From Bacillota bacterium (lineage in GTDB: Bacteria; Bacillota; Clostridia; Oscillospirales; Acutalibacteraceae): a DNA stretch of 64,000 bases. A program made the translations under genes and the position numbers. The DNA is taken from assembly GCA_023410445.1 (NCBI GenBank), contig JAEYPT010000006.1, positions 310,001 through 374,000 on the forward strand, read 5' to 3'. The notes below the pieces were generated by a model. That model was not told the DNA's origin. It ran no database searches and saw only the letters and a list, made by a program, of their open reading frames with translations. This document shows positions 40,460 to 48,744 of the stretch, piece by piece; the first letter of the stretch is position 1; each line of letters starts with the position of its first letter.

Positions 40460-41515
40460 TCATCCTTTGATTCCCAGAACCAGATACCGCAGGATCGGAA
40501 TCCGCCGGAGCAGTTCATACAACACGGGTGAAACGGTAAGCACGGAGAAAATGGCGATCAGATAAATTGCAAATACCGGCAGATTTGTGTCGAACTTCAG
40601 ATAACAGCAAGCTGCAAGAGCGACAAGATAGTGAATAATGTAAATGCCGAAGCTGGATTTTGTCATGTAAGCTGCAAATTTCGAGGTCTTGTCGAACCAT
40701 GCCTTTCCGCAGCCCAAAATTGCGAGAATCGCGACCCACAGGTACAGGTTGGTAAAAATGCTTTGCAGACAGGCAGCGTCGGCATAGTTCCGGCCGAAAT
40801 AAAAAACCGCATAGGCAATCCCCAGTACGACGGCAAGAATCAGCATCGGCAGATGAATCTTCCGCACTTCGTCCTGCACCCGTTCGTGTGAAAATACAAA
40901 ATAACCGAGCAGAAAAGCCGCAAAGTAGATACCAAAGCGATACGTCGTGATGATCGGCATATTGAGAATCTGCGACGCTCCCCAGAGGGGCAAAAAAAGC
41001 AGAAGGATCACGAAAAGGCTGCACTTGCCGCAAAGCATGTAGAATTGATCTTTTGAATCGAGTTTTCGAATCAGCACAAGCAGCAGCGAGAACAGCCACA
41101 GCATCTGGATAAACCAAAGCGGACCGGTGCCGGTTAACACCATGATCGGGTACCGGAGGAAGGCCGGGGTCGCATTCCACGCACCGCTGATTTTGAGGTT
41201 GATGTAACCGACCATCCACTGAAATACAAAAAGCCCCAGGGTAGAGGGAACCAGCAGCTTGACGGTTCTGTCTTTGATAAATTGTTTGGTACTGCGGCGC
41301 TCCAGCGCATAGCGGGAGCTGATTCCTGCAACCAGAAACAGCAGCACCATAAACCACGGGTAGACAAAATACAGCACGGAATCCTGAACTTGTACTTTTG
41401 AAAAACTGCCGACTCCGCCAAACACTCCGACGCCGTTAAATAGATAAAAGACGTGATAAAGCACAACCAGCAGGACGGTACCCCAGCGTATATTGTCCAA
41501 GTAATATTTTCTCAT
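40460..41515 (-). CDS. Acyltransferase 3 family membrane protein
   Basis: A 351-aa protein with ten hydrophobic helices. The N-terminal MRKYYLDNIRWGTVLLVVLYH carries the typical LDxxRxxxxxxVxxxH pattern with the catalytic-type His, and AGISSRYALERRS follows. Such enzymes O-acetylate or acylate cell surface polysaccharides or other envelope molecules. It starts two bases after the stop of the AbrB-like gene, which suggests control by that regulator. Its C-terminus reads RIPILRYLVLGIKG. Confidence 0.9.
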   Translation of the reverse strand: MRKYYLDNIRWGTVLLVVLYHVFYLFNGVGVFGGVGSFSKVQVQDSVLYFVYPWFMVLLFLVAGISSRYALERRSTKQFIKDRTVKLLVPSTLGLFVFQWMVGYINLKISGAWNATPAFLRYPIMVLTGTGPLWFIQMLWLFSLLLVLIRKLDSKDQFYMLCGKCSLFVILLLFLPLWGASQILNMPIITTYRFGIYFAAFLLGYFVFSHERVQDEVRKIHLPMLILAVVLGIAYAVFYFGRNYADAACLQSIFTNLYLWVAILAILGCGKAWFDKTSKFAAYMTKSSFGIYIIHYLVALAACCYLKFDTNLPVFAIYLIAIFSVLTVSPVLYELLRRIPILRYLVLGIKG

Positions 41516-41517
41516 GG

Positions 41518-41730
41518 TCAGTTCTCCGCTTTGTCGGCAAAAATCTTTGCCGCAAGCTCGGCAAAGCTCTCTTTCGGCGGAATTGCAATGCCTTTTTTGT
41601 CGTCCCCAAGCAGAATCAGCGTATCTCCCGGTTGAATGTTGAACAGGTCCCTCGCCTGCTTCGGAACCACGATTTGTCCCTTTTCACCAACCGTAACCGT
41701 CCAGGCATACTTTCCTTTTGGAGCACTCAT
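41518..41730 (-). CDS. AbrB/SpoVT-type DNA-binding protein
   Basis: A 70-aa swapped-hairpin DNA-binding protein (WTVTVGEKGQIVVPKQARDL, then FNIQPGDTLILLGDDKKGIA). These proteins act as transition-state regulators or local autoregulators. GGAGGG precedes the start. A 13-bp inverted repeat covers the upstream promoter. It is coupled to an acyltransferase gene. Confidence 0.92.
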   Translation of the reverse strand: MSAPKGKYAWTVTVGEKGQIVVPKQARDLFNIQPGDTLILLGDDKKGIAIPPKESFAELAAKIFADKAEN

Positions 41731-41742
41731 TCTTTTCCCTCC

Positions 41743-41780
41743 AAGTATAATAAGTATGATTTGTATAACTTATTATACTT
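41743..41780 (-). promoter_or_regulatory. Inverted-repeat operator upstream of the AbrB-like gene
   Basis: AAGTATAATAAGT (41743-41755) and its exact complement (41768-41780) are separated by 12 bases and contain TATAAT-like -10 words. A likely autoregulatory site. The rest of the 351-bp gap to 42081 holds a GGGGAAGC/GCTTTCCCC hairpin near 41870-41910 and AT-rich promoter-like sequence; no gene. Confidence 0.65.
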
Positions 41781-42081
41781 TTCTATTTCGCATCTGTCAA
41801 GAAGAGTGCCACAGAAATACACGCAAGCCGAATGATACGGAAATAGAAAGGAAAATCCGCATCACAGAACAGGGGAAGCTCAGCTGTCTTAGCCGGGCTT
41901 TCCCCTGGTGTTTATTTTGTCCAATTCATTACAAACTCTTTTTAGCCGACTTTAGCACACTAAAAGAAAATTAATTTTATCCTGAAATTTAGGAATGGAC
42001 AAAAAGCAAAAATAGGAATACTATCGTAAGTATAATTTCCTTAAATTAATTATACTGGACCATCGGGGAGGGAATCCTGTT

Positions 42082-43599
42082 TTGCGAAGTAAAAATTCCG
42101 TTCGGAATGTTTCTGTGTCGGCCGTTTGGCAAATTATCAGTATTCTGCTGAGCTTTCTGTGCAGAACGTTTTTTATTCAGATGCTCACCGATACGTATCT
42201 GGGTTTAAGCGGCCTTTTCAGCAACGTACTGTATCTGCTCTCCGTAGCAGAGCTGGGAATCGGTACGGCGATTTCCTTCAGTATGTACAAGCCCCTCACC
42301 GAGAACAATCAGAAAGAAATCGGCGCGCTGATGGCGCTTTACCGCAAAACCTACCACATCATCGGAGTCATTGTCGCTGTGGTAGGGCTTGCGCTGACGC
42401 CTTTTATTCCCGCGATCACGGGTTACCCGAAGGTTGACCATCTGCTTTTGTATTATTTGCTCTATGTGTTCAATTCCGTGATTACTTATTTCTTTTCTTA
42501 TTGGCAGACAATTATTCTGGCCGATGAAAAAGCATATATCTGCTCCGTCTATCAGTACGCATTTGCCATTGCGCAGAATTTCGTACAGATTTTTATTGTT
42601 CTTCTTACAAGAAATTTTCTTCTGTACCTGTTGGTACAGGTGGCCTGCACATTCCTCATGAACTTTGCCCTGGCGCTCAAAGCAAAAAAGATGTACCCTT
42701 ATGTGAAGCAATACGATAAAGAAACGTTAAGCGATTCCGTCCATTCCGAAATTATCAAAAATATCAAAGCCATGTTTCTGCATCGGATCGGCGGAGCGGT
42801 TGTCAACGGTACCGACAATATTTTGATTGCCATTTTTAAAGGTCTTGGAAGTGTAGCCGTCAATTTCAACTACACGTTAATTTTCAGCACAATCAACAGC
42901 GTTGTAACACAAATTTTCGCTTCCATTACGGGAAGCGTCGGAAACCTGGGCACGCTGGAAACAAAACAGAAATCATACCGGGTGTTTCAGGCGATTAACT
43001 TCGCCGGTTTTTGGATGTACAGCTTCTGTTCGGTTTCTCTCTTCTGCCTTTTAAATCCGTTTATGATTCTTTGGACCCGAAAGAATATGGTTTTCCCCCT
43101 GCTGACCGTTTTGGTGCTGGTGCTGAATTTTTACACGACCGGTATGCGGCAAGCCACGCTGCTGTTTAAAAACGCCCTGGGGCTTTTCTGGTATGACCGA
43201 TATAAGGCCATTGTGGAAGCAACAGTTAACCTGATCGCCTCGCTGCTCCTCGCGCATTGGATCGGCTTACCCGGAATTTTTCTGGGCACGCTGATCAGCA
43301 CCATGACTGTGGATTTCTGGGTGGAGCCCCTTGTTCTGTTCCGGCATGGGTTTTGCCAAAGCACGGCTTCCTATTTTAAACGCTACGCCGGGTACACAGT
43401 GCTGACCTTTGCTTCCGGGGCGCTGACCTACTATCTGTGCTCTTTCCTCGGGAACAGCCGTCTGCCGAGCTTTGTGGGCAAATGTTTTGTCTGCGCAATT
43501 GTTCCGAATCTTTTCTATTTCATCATTTTCCGAAGGACCCGTGAATTTCAATATTTGAAAAGTGCGGTTCCGCTTCCGGCGTTTCTGAAAGTCCGATGA
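42082..43599 (+). CDS. Polysaccharide flippase (Wzx/MATE-like)
   Basis: A 505-aa protein with about 14 hydrophobic helices, of the oligosaccharide flippase family. The N-terminal region VSAVWQIISILLSFLCRTFF and the motif YLGLSGLFSNVLYLLSVAELGIG are typical of clostridial O-antigen/teichoic-type exporters. It would flip lipid-linked glycans across the membrane. The start is a TTG after GGGGAGGG. It is monocistronic and about 12 kb from the polysaccharide module at 54-57 kb, but could serve it. Confidence 0.88.
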   Translation: MRSKNSVRNVSVSAVWQIISILLSFLCRTFFIQMLTDTYLGLSGLFSNVLYLLSVAELGIGTAISFSMYKPLTENNQKEIGALMALYRKTYHIIGVIVAVVGLALTPFIPAITGYPKVDHLLLYYLLYVFNSVITYFFSYWQTIILADEKAYICSVYQYAFAIAQNFVQIFIVLLTRNFLLYLLVQVACTFLMNFALALKAKKMYPYVKQYDKETLSDSVHSEIIKNIKAMFLHRIGGAVVNGTDNILIAIFKGLGSVAVNFNYTLIFSTINSVVTQIFASITGSVGNLGTLETKQKSYRVFQAINFAGFWMYSFCSVSLFCLLNPFMILWTRKNMVFPLLTVLVLVLNFYTTGMRQATLLFKNALGLFWYDRYKAIVEATVNLIASLLLAHWIGLPGIFLGTLISTMTVDFWVEPLVLFRHGFCQSTASYFKRYAGYTVLTFASGALTYYLCSFLGNSRLPSFVGKCFVCAIVPNLFYFIIFRRTREFQYLKSAVPLPAFLKVR

Positions 43600-43617
43600 T
43601 AAAGGCCCCAGACGAAA

Positions 43618-43672
43618 AAGACTTCCTTCCGACTTGATTTTTCAATCCTGCCGGTAAGGAAGTCTTATTTTT
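43618..43672 (+). terminator. Terminator of the flippase gene
   Basis: AAGACTTCCTT and AAGGAAGTCTT pair around a long loop with an inner CCG/CGG, followed by ATTTTTC. Confidence 0.8.
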
Positions 43673-43726
43673 CTTCTTTTCACAACGCGGAAAGCTGCTT
43701 TCCAAGGGAGGAGACCTCCTCACGCG

Positions 43727-44380
43727 TTACGGGAGGCGCAGCTGCTTCATGGTTCCCAGCAATCCGGGGACGTCGCCCGCCTGTACCTTCTGCACATTAT
43801 CCGGGTGCGCGAGAAACCACTTGTTTTGGCTTTTCAGGATTCCCCTGCGGCCGCCGGGCAGCGGATCTCCCGTTCCCTTTGGCAGCATGCACACCGTGAA
43901 AAAGCAGTCCTCCACCCGGCACGGCGTGTAATGCAGCGTCGTTTCATACAGCTGCACAATCTGACCCGGCTCTACGTAAAACGCTTCCGTCAAGTCTCCG
44001 TTATAGGTATCTCCGGCCATATCCCGAAGTTTGCCCAGAAACAGCACGCACGGTTTTACCGCAATGGCGGTCTCGCTGCCGACGTGATACTCAATCCCGT
44101 TCAGAACCTGATTCCGGCCACAGCAGGGCCCGGCCTGAACCGGGTTTCCGCCGTAAATGTCGGTCATCAGTTCCCGGATGACAGGGATGCTTTCCGTCTC
44201 CGGGTCGCTGGCCCGGTACAGGTTTCCCTGCTCCGGAATCTGTACCGTCTCCGCCCAGCGGAGCACCGGCCCCAGCTCGTAGCCGGTGCGGAGTTTCCCG
44301 TACTCCGCAAAGTTTGCGCTGTCAGCTCTATAAATCTTCAGATCCGGATTCCAATCGCACAAGACTTGAAAATCCATCAT
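43727..44380 (-). CDS. DUF4867 family protein, last gene of the allose-type operon
   Basis: A 217-aa protein that I assign to DUF4867. Visible segments are YGKLRTGYELGPVLRWAETV, CCGRNQVLNGIEYHVGSE, ETTLHYTPCR and LPGGRRGILKSQNKWFLAH. The many His, Glu and aromatic residues in beta-rich context suggest a cupin-like sugar isomerase or mutarotase-type fold, but no function is established. Its ATG overlaps the rpiB stop (ATGA). Its position makes a role in handling the same sugar likely. Confidence 0.82.
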   Translation of the reverse strand: MMDFQVLCDWNPDLKIYRADSANFAEYGKLRTGYELGPVLRWAETVQIPEQGNLYRASDPETESIPVIRELMTDIYGGNPVQAGPCCGRNQVLNGIEYHVGSETAIAVKPCVLFLGKLRDMAGDTYNGDLTEAFYVEPGQIVQLYETTLHYTPCRVEDCFFTVCMLPKGTGDPLPGGRRGILKSQNKWFLAHPDNVQKVQAGDVPGLLGTMKQLRLP

Positions 44381-44859
44381 TTTCCCGCCTGTTCGCCGTC
44401 AACCGCACTGAGTCTGCCTGTGTTTTCAATTTCCGAAATCATGTCGATCCGGGTCTGATGCCGTCCGCCCTCATAGCTCGCGTTCAGCCATTCGTCCACA
44501 ATCATTTTTGCCGTCTCGACGCCGACGACCCGCGCGCCGAAGGCAATGATGTTGGAATTGTTGTGCTGCTTGCTCAGCTTGGCGGAATAAGGCTCGCTGC
44601 AGGCACAGGCGCGGATGCCTTTCACCTTATTGGCGGCCAGACTGATTCCGATGCCGGTGCCGCAGATCAGGATTCCGCCGTCCACCTGACCGGACGCAAC
44701 CAGTTTGCCGACCTTGTAGCCGCTGATCGGATAATGGAACCGCTCCGGGCTGTTGGTGCCGACGTCAATTACCTCAATGCCCTTTGCTTCCACGTACTCC
44801 TTGATCTGATTTTTCATTTCAATGGCAACGTGATCGTTGCCGATGGCGAGCTTCATCAT
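44377..44859 (-). CDS. rpiB: RpiB/LacAB family sugar-phosphate isomerase
   Basis: A 160-aa protein: KLAIGNDHVAIEMKNQIKEY, the DVGTNSPERFHYPISGYKV segment, ILICGTGIGISLAANKVKGIRA with the catalytic-type Cys, and NNSNIIAFGARVVG. In allose pathways RpiB converts allose 6-phosphate to allulose 6-phosphate (it also interconverts ribose and ribulose 5-phosphates). AGGAG precedes the start. It is the isomerase step between AlsK and AlsE in this operon. Confidence 0.93.
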   Translation of the reverse strand: MMKLAIGNDHVAIEMKNQIKEYVEAKGIEVIDVGTNSPERFHYPISGYKVGKLVASGQVDGGILICGTGIGISLAANKVKGIRACACSEPYSAKLSKQHNNSNIIAFGARVVGVETAKMIVDEWLNASYEGGRHQTRIDMISEIENTGRLSAVDGEQAGK

Positions 44860-44881
44860 TGATCACTCCTAACAAAAAGTC

Positions 44882-44920
44882 CAAAAGTGAAGGGCCGCAG
44901 CAAAGCTGACAGCCTTTCAC
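44882..44920. repeat. Hairpin between alsB and rpiB
   Basis: AAAGTGAA and TTCACTTT enclose a GC-rich 22-base loop in the 112-bp gap. It has no T-run and could be an mRNA-stabilising structure downstream of the highly expressed binding-protein gene. Confidence 0.45.
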
Positions 44921-44971
44921 TTTCGGTTGCGGTGATATGTTATTAAAAAAGGGGAGAAATAGGGGATAAGC

Positions 44972-46018
44972 TTATTTCAGGTACTGGGCTGCGTTGTCGG
45001 CCGTGATGAGTACCGAGTTGATCGGTGTTTTTTCCGGCTGGCTGGAAGCCTTGTACTTGCTCGGATTCTCAACGGCGTCGACCAGCTTATCAAGAGCAGT
45101 AGAGCCGATCGATGTGGAATCCTGAGCGATGGTTGCGGAGAGCTTTTTCTCGGAAACCGATTTGATGGCGTCTGTGTTGCCGTCGGTGCCGCAGATCTTG
45201 ATTTTACCGACTTTATTTGCGTTGATGATTGCCTGCATTGCACCCATAACCATGGTGTCGTTGCAGCAGTAAATTGCCTTCATGTCCGGATACTGCTGAA
45301 TCCATGTGGCGGCGGTGTCGAGGGCCTTCTGCATATCCCAGTCAGCGCACTGATCGCCAACGATCTTCATACCCTTTGCCTTGAACGCATCTTTGGCGCC
45401 GCCTGCGCGGTCCTCGGAGGAAACATTGCCGGATTTGCCTTCAATAACGCCGACCTGACTGCCTGCGCCGATCTGGCTGCAAAGATATTCTGCACCCTTC
45501 TGGCCAACTGCCTTATTATCGGTTGCAATGTAAGCGGAGCAGACAGCGCCCTGGCTTTCCATCTGCTTCGGGTCAAACTGCTCGTCGATGTTGACAATGG
45601 TGATGCCCTTGCTGTTGGCTTCCTTCACGCCGGTAATCATATTCACCGCGGAGCAGGGAGCAATTGCAATGCCCGCATAGCCCTTTGTGATGCAGGATTC
45701 CAGAATCGCGAGCTGGCCTTCCGTGTCGTCGTCCGACTTTGCGGTATAAAGGTCAACCTGCCAGCCCTTTGCTTTGCCTTCGGCTTCGATGCCGCTGTAC
45801 ATTTTGCTCCAGAAGTCTGTGTTCTTGGTCTTCAGGATGACGGCGTATTTTTTAGCGCCCGCGTTTGCGGAAGCTGCGGGAGCTGCTGCCGAAGAAGCTG
45901 CTGCTGCGGGAGCGGCTGCAGACGCCGCGGCGGAAGAAGCGGAACCGCTGTTGGAGCCGCAGGCTGCCAGCGGAAGTGCCACTGCCATTGACAGGATCAG
46001 AGATAATAACTTTTTCAT
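44972..46018 (-). CDS. alsB: Sugar ABC transporter substrate-binding lipoprotein (allose/ribose type)
   Basis: A 348-aa binding protein of the Peripla_BP_4 class. The signal peptide ends in the lipobox PLAACG, followed by a low-complexity Ala/Ser linker of about 30 residues. The mature part shows YAVILKTKNTDFWSKMYSGIE, ESCITKGYAGIAIAPCS, the IVNIDEQFD segment and KAIYCCNDTMVMGAMQAI. An in-frame TTG two codons earlier is closer to the AAGGAAAGG ribosome site, so the start is uncertain by six bases. It follows alsK, after a hairpin repeat, rather than preceding the ATPase. Confidence 0.93.
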   Translation of the reverse strand: MKKLLSLILSMAVALPLAACGSNSGSASSAAASAAAPAAAASSAAAPAASANAGAKKYAVILKTKNTDFWSKMYSGIEAEGKAKGWQVDLYTAKSDDDTEGQLAILESCITKGYAGIAIAPCSAVNMITGVKEANSKGITIVNIDEQFDPKQMESQGAVCSAYIATDNKAVGQKGAEYLCSQIGAGSQVGVIEGKSGNVSSEDRAGGAKDAFKAKGMKIVGDQCADWDMQKALDTAATWIQQYPDMKAIYCCNDTMVMGAMQAIINANKVGKIKICGTDGNTDAIKSVSEKKLSATIAQDSTSIGSTALDKLVDAVENPSKYKASSQPEKTPINSVLITADNAAQYLK

Positions 46019-46039
46019 TTTCAATACTACCTTTCCTTA

Positions 46040-46071
46040 GAACCCGTTCCTATATGAGAAAAAACAGGTTC
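46040..46071 (-). repeat. GAACCTGT/ACGGGTTC hairpin repeat, copy 2
   Basis: On the minus strand GAACCTGT and ACGGGTTC form an 8-bp stem (one G-U) around TTTTTCTCATATAGGA. It matches the unit at 27385-27417, and both copies sit just upstream of a minus-strand gene. Confidence 0.6.
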
Positions 46072-46094
46072 GTTTTTTATAATAAGCTGAATTT

Positions 46095-47015
46095 TCAGCT
46101 ATTATAATACTGTTTCAGGGTGTCGAACGTTGCGTAGGCCCCGCCGATCACGCCGTTGGTCTGGGATTCCTCCGACTTTAAGAAGTTGATGCTTTCCGCG
46201 GGCATGGGGTGCCTGGTATGAGCGCGGATCGCATCCAGAAAATCGTCGAGCGGAAAATTCTTCATCATGGTCACTCCGCCGCCGATAATCACGAAATCGG
46301 GGTCCAGCAGCGTGATTTCGGTTGCTGCGGGCAGCGAAAGCGTATCAATGAATTCCTTGATTTCCGGGCTGTCGCCGTGCTTCTGAAAAATATCGCGGAT
46401 TCGGCAGTCGGTAAACGTTTCTTTCGCCAGCTTTTCCAGCTTCAGGCCGGAGCAAACCACCTCCGCGCACCCGCGGTTACCGCACATGCAGGCCTCGTTG
46501 TTGTGGTACATGGGGATATGGCCCAATTCGCCGGCGACGCCGTTTTTGCCGACATACACCTTACCGTCGATATAGATGGCGTTACCGATCCCCGTGCCGA
46601 TGTAAATACCAAGGATGGTTTTGTCGTGGTTCGGATCCAGATTCATGGTCACGATATCGTACATCAGAAGATAGTACACATCGCGGTCCACAATGGTCGG
46701 GATTCCGGTCCCTTCCTGAATCAGGCGCCCTAGGTCGATATTCTGGAGTCCATGGAGGTTGGGAGCCGAAAAGATAAAGCTTTTATCTTTTCTCACCGTC
46801 GCCGGCACTCCAACACAAATGCCGATCACCTGCTTTTGCAGATGGTAGCGGTCGATGTAAGCGTTAATTTCGTTCACAAGGTTCCCGGAGGCGTTTTCCT
46901 TCAGCAAAGCAGCGCTGGACTTGCGCTCGAAGTTGGACAGAACGCCGTCCTTCGTGACGGTGCCCATGCGGAGATTGGTTCCCCCGATATCGATTCCCAA
47001 TACATATTCATCCAT
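46095..47015 (-). CDS. alsK: ROK family sugar kinase (allose kinase)
   Basis: A 306-aa kinase. The ATP-binding DIGGTNLRMG motif starts the protein. The ROK signature appears as GVAGELGHIPMYHNNEACMCGNRGCAEV, with the zinc-binding His/Cys set. DPDFVIIGGGV follows near the C-terminus. In this operon it would phosphorylate D-allose at O6. The start MDEYVL overlaps the alsE stop. An imperfect palindrome (46078-46106) spans its stop codon. Confidence 0.92.
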   Translation of the reverse strand: MDEYVLGIDIGGTNLRMGTVTKDGVLSNFERKSSAALLKENASGNLVNEINAYIDRYHLQKQVIGICVGVPATVRKDKSFIFSAPNLHGLQNIDLGRLIQEGTGIPTIVDRDVYYLLMYDIVTMNLDPNHDKTILGIYIGTGIGNAIYIDGKVYVGKNGVAGELGHIPMYHNNEACMCGNRGCAEVVCSGLKLEKLAKETFTDCRIRDIFQKHGDSPEIKEFIDTLSLPAATEITLLDPDFVIIGGGVTMMKNFPLDDFLDAIRAHTRHPMPAESINFLKSEESQTNGVIGGAYATFDTLKQYYNS

Positions 47016-47715
47016 TGACGGCACCATCAAACTGCTCGGTCAGGATGTCCCAGGCTTTCGCTAAATCCGGATCGTTCTTGAACAGTCCCGAGGAACCGAC
47101 GATGAACGATTCGATTCCTGCGTCAACCAGCGTTTTAAAGGTGTTTTTGTTGCAGGACCCGTCGATTTCGATGATGTAATGGTACTTCTGCGGGTCGGAT
47201 TCCTTGAGCCGCTTTGCCTCGCGGATTTTGTCCAGCACTTCCGGAATGAAGGGCTGCCCCGCAAATCCGGGGTCTACGCTCATAAAGGTGATTTTATCCA
47301 GCTTGTGCATATAGGACTGAATCATGGAAAGGGGCGTCTCCGGGTTGACGGCAATGCCGATCTTGAATCCGGCGGCGCGGATCGCCTCAATCAGCCGGAA
47401 GCCCTGCCCGTTAATCACTTCGGCGTGGGGGCTGAAATAGCTCTGAATGCCTCGTTTGTTCATCGGCGCGACCGCGTCCGCGAGAGGAGCGAGGTAATCG
47501 GCGGGGTCGGTGCACATCAAATGAAAATCCATCGGAATATTGCACAGCGGAGCCATGGTTTTGGCAAGATCGGGAGACAGGGTGATATTTTTCACGAAAT
47601 GCCCATCCATCAGATCAAAATGGAGCATGTCTGCGCGGGTATTCAATGTTTCAATCTGCTTTTTGATATCGAGAAAATCCATGCACATCAGGGAAGGGTT
47701 AAATAGTGGTTTCAT
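47008..47715 (-). CDS. alsE: D-allulose-6-phosphate 3-epimerase
   Basis: A 235-aa TIM-barrel epimerase of the ribulose-phosphate 3-epimerase family. It starts with FNPSLMCMDFLD and has HFDLMDGHFVKNITLSPD, MDFHLMCTDP, MSVDPGFAGQPFIPEVLDKI and EIDGSCNKNTF followed by VDAGIESFIVGSSGLF. The SLMCMD start and GQPFIPE/DGSCN segments match AlsE more closely than Rpe. It converts allulose 6-phosphate to fructose 6-phosphate, which enters glycolysis. The start has GAGG upstream; a 26-residue extension into alsC is rejected. Confidence 0.93.
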   Translation of the reverse strand: MKPLFNPSLMCMDFLDIKKQIETLNTRADMLHFDLMDGHFVKNITLSPDLAKTMAPLCNIPMDFHLMCTDPADYLAPLADAVAPMNKRGIQSYFSPHAEVINGQGFRLIEAIRAAGFKIGIAVNPETPLSMIQSYMHKLDKITFMSVDPGFAGQPFIPEVLDKIREAKRLKESDPQKYHYIIEIDGSCNKNTFKTLVDAGIESFIVGSSGLFKNDPDLAKAWDILTEQFDGAVNG

Positions 47716-47749
47716 TCGGAATAACCTCGCTTTGGTTAGATTGAAAGAA

Positions 47750-48730
47750 TCATTTTTTGTTGGTGGAAACGGAGACGAAGTGGTCGATGGCAACGGAAAT
47801 AATGATCAGAGCGCCCATCACGATTTTCTGGAACGAGCTGTCGATCATAAGTGCGGTCATGCCGTAATTGATGATGCCGATGATGAAGCCGCCGATGACG
47901 ACGCCCGGAATTTTACCTTTGCCGCCCATGAAGCTGGTGCCGCCGATGATGGCTGCCGCAATGGCGTAGGTGTCGTAGCCGGTGCCCGCGGCGGGGTCCG
48001 CGCAGTTCAGACGGCCCATCAGCACGATGCCGGCGATGCCCGCGCAGGTGCCGGAAATGATAAAGACGATCAGCGTATGTAAGGGAACGTTGATTCCGGA
48101 GTACCACGCGGCCTCTTTATTTCCGCCCAAAGCGTAGGTGTTGCGGCCCGCTTTGGTTTTTGTGGTAAAGAACCACAGAACAACGGCAACGATCAGGGCG
48201 ATAATCGCGGAGATCGGCAGGAAATCGAACAGGCTGGCGTTAATCGTCTGGGAGAACGATCCGGGGAAGCCGTAGATATTCGCGGAGTGAGAAACAACCA
48301 GCATGACGCCGAAGAAGATCGACTGGGTGCCCAACGTGATGATGAAGGGGTGAAGTCCAGTCTTGTTAACCAGCAGGCCGTTCAAAAATCCGAAGAACGT
48401 GCCGCACAGAATGCCGATCAGACAGGCCGGCACCCACGGCATATGGCCGGAAACCATCAGCTCGGCGGCCACCATGCCGGACAGACCGCAGACCGCGCCG
48501 ACGCTCAGATCAATGCCCGCAATCAGAATGGCGAAGAATTCGCCGCAGGCCAACAGGATGTTAACAGCGGACTGTTTGAGCATCTGCGGAACGGCTGAGG
48601 AATTGAAAATAGCGCCCGGCTGGGCGATGGCCAACACCACCAGCAGGAGAACCAGAATGCCGAAGGTGCCGTATCTCTGCCACAATATTCCAAAGTTTTG
48701 TTTATTTTTCTTTGTGCCTGTCTCGCTCAT
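47750..48730 (-). CDS. alsC: Sugar ABC transporter permease (allose/ribose type)
   Basis: A 326-aa permease of the RbsC/AlsC family with about nine hydrophobic helices. Conserved parts include GEFFAILIAGIDLSVGAVCGL, NKTGLHPFIITLGTQSIFFG, and ALGGNKEAAWYSGINV with the EAA-like loop. The C-terminus reads DHFVSVSTNKK. GAGGAGG precedes the start at MSETGT, inside a short gap after alsA. Confidence 0.94.
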   Translation of the reverse strand: MSETGTKKNKQNFGILWQRYGTFGILVLLLVVLAIAQPGAIFNSSAVPQMLKQSAVNILLACGEFFAILIAGIDLSVGAVCGLSGMVAAELMVSGHMPWVPACLIGILCGTFFGFLNGLLVNKTGLHPFIITLGTQSIFFGVMLVVSHSANIYGFPGSFSQTINASLFDFLPISAIIALIVAVVLWFFTTKTKAGRNTYALGGNKEAAWYSGINVPLHTLIVFIISGTCAGIAGIVLMGRLNCADPAAGTGYDTYAIAAAIIGGTSFMGGKGKIPGVVIGGFIIGIINYGMTALMIDSSFQKIVMGALIIISVAIDHFVSVSTNKK

Positions 48731-48744
48731 GATTTGCTTCCTCC

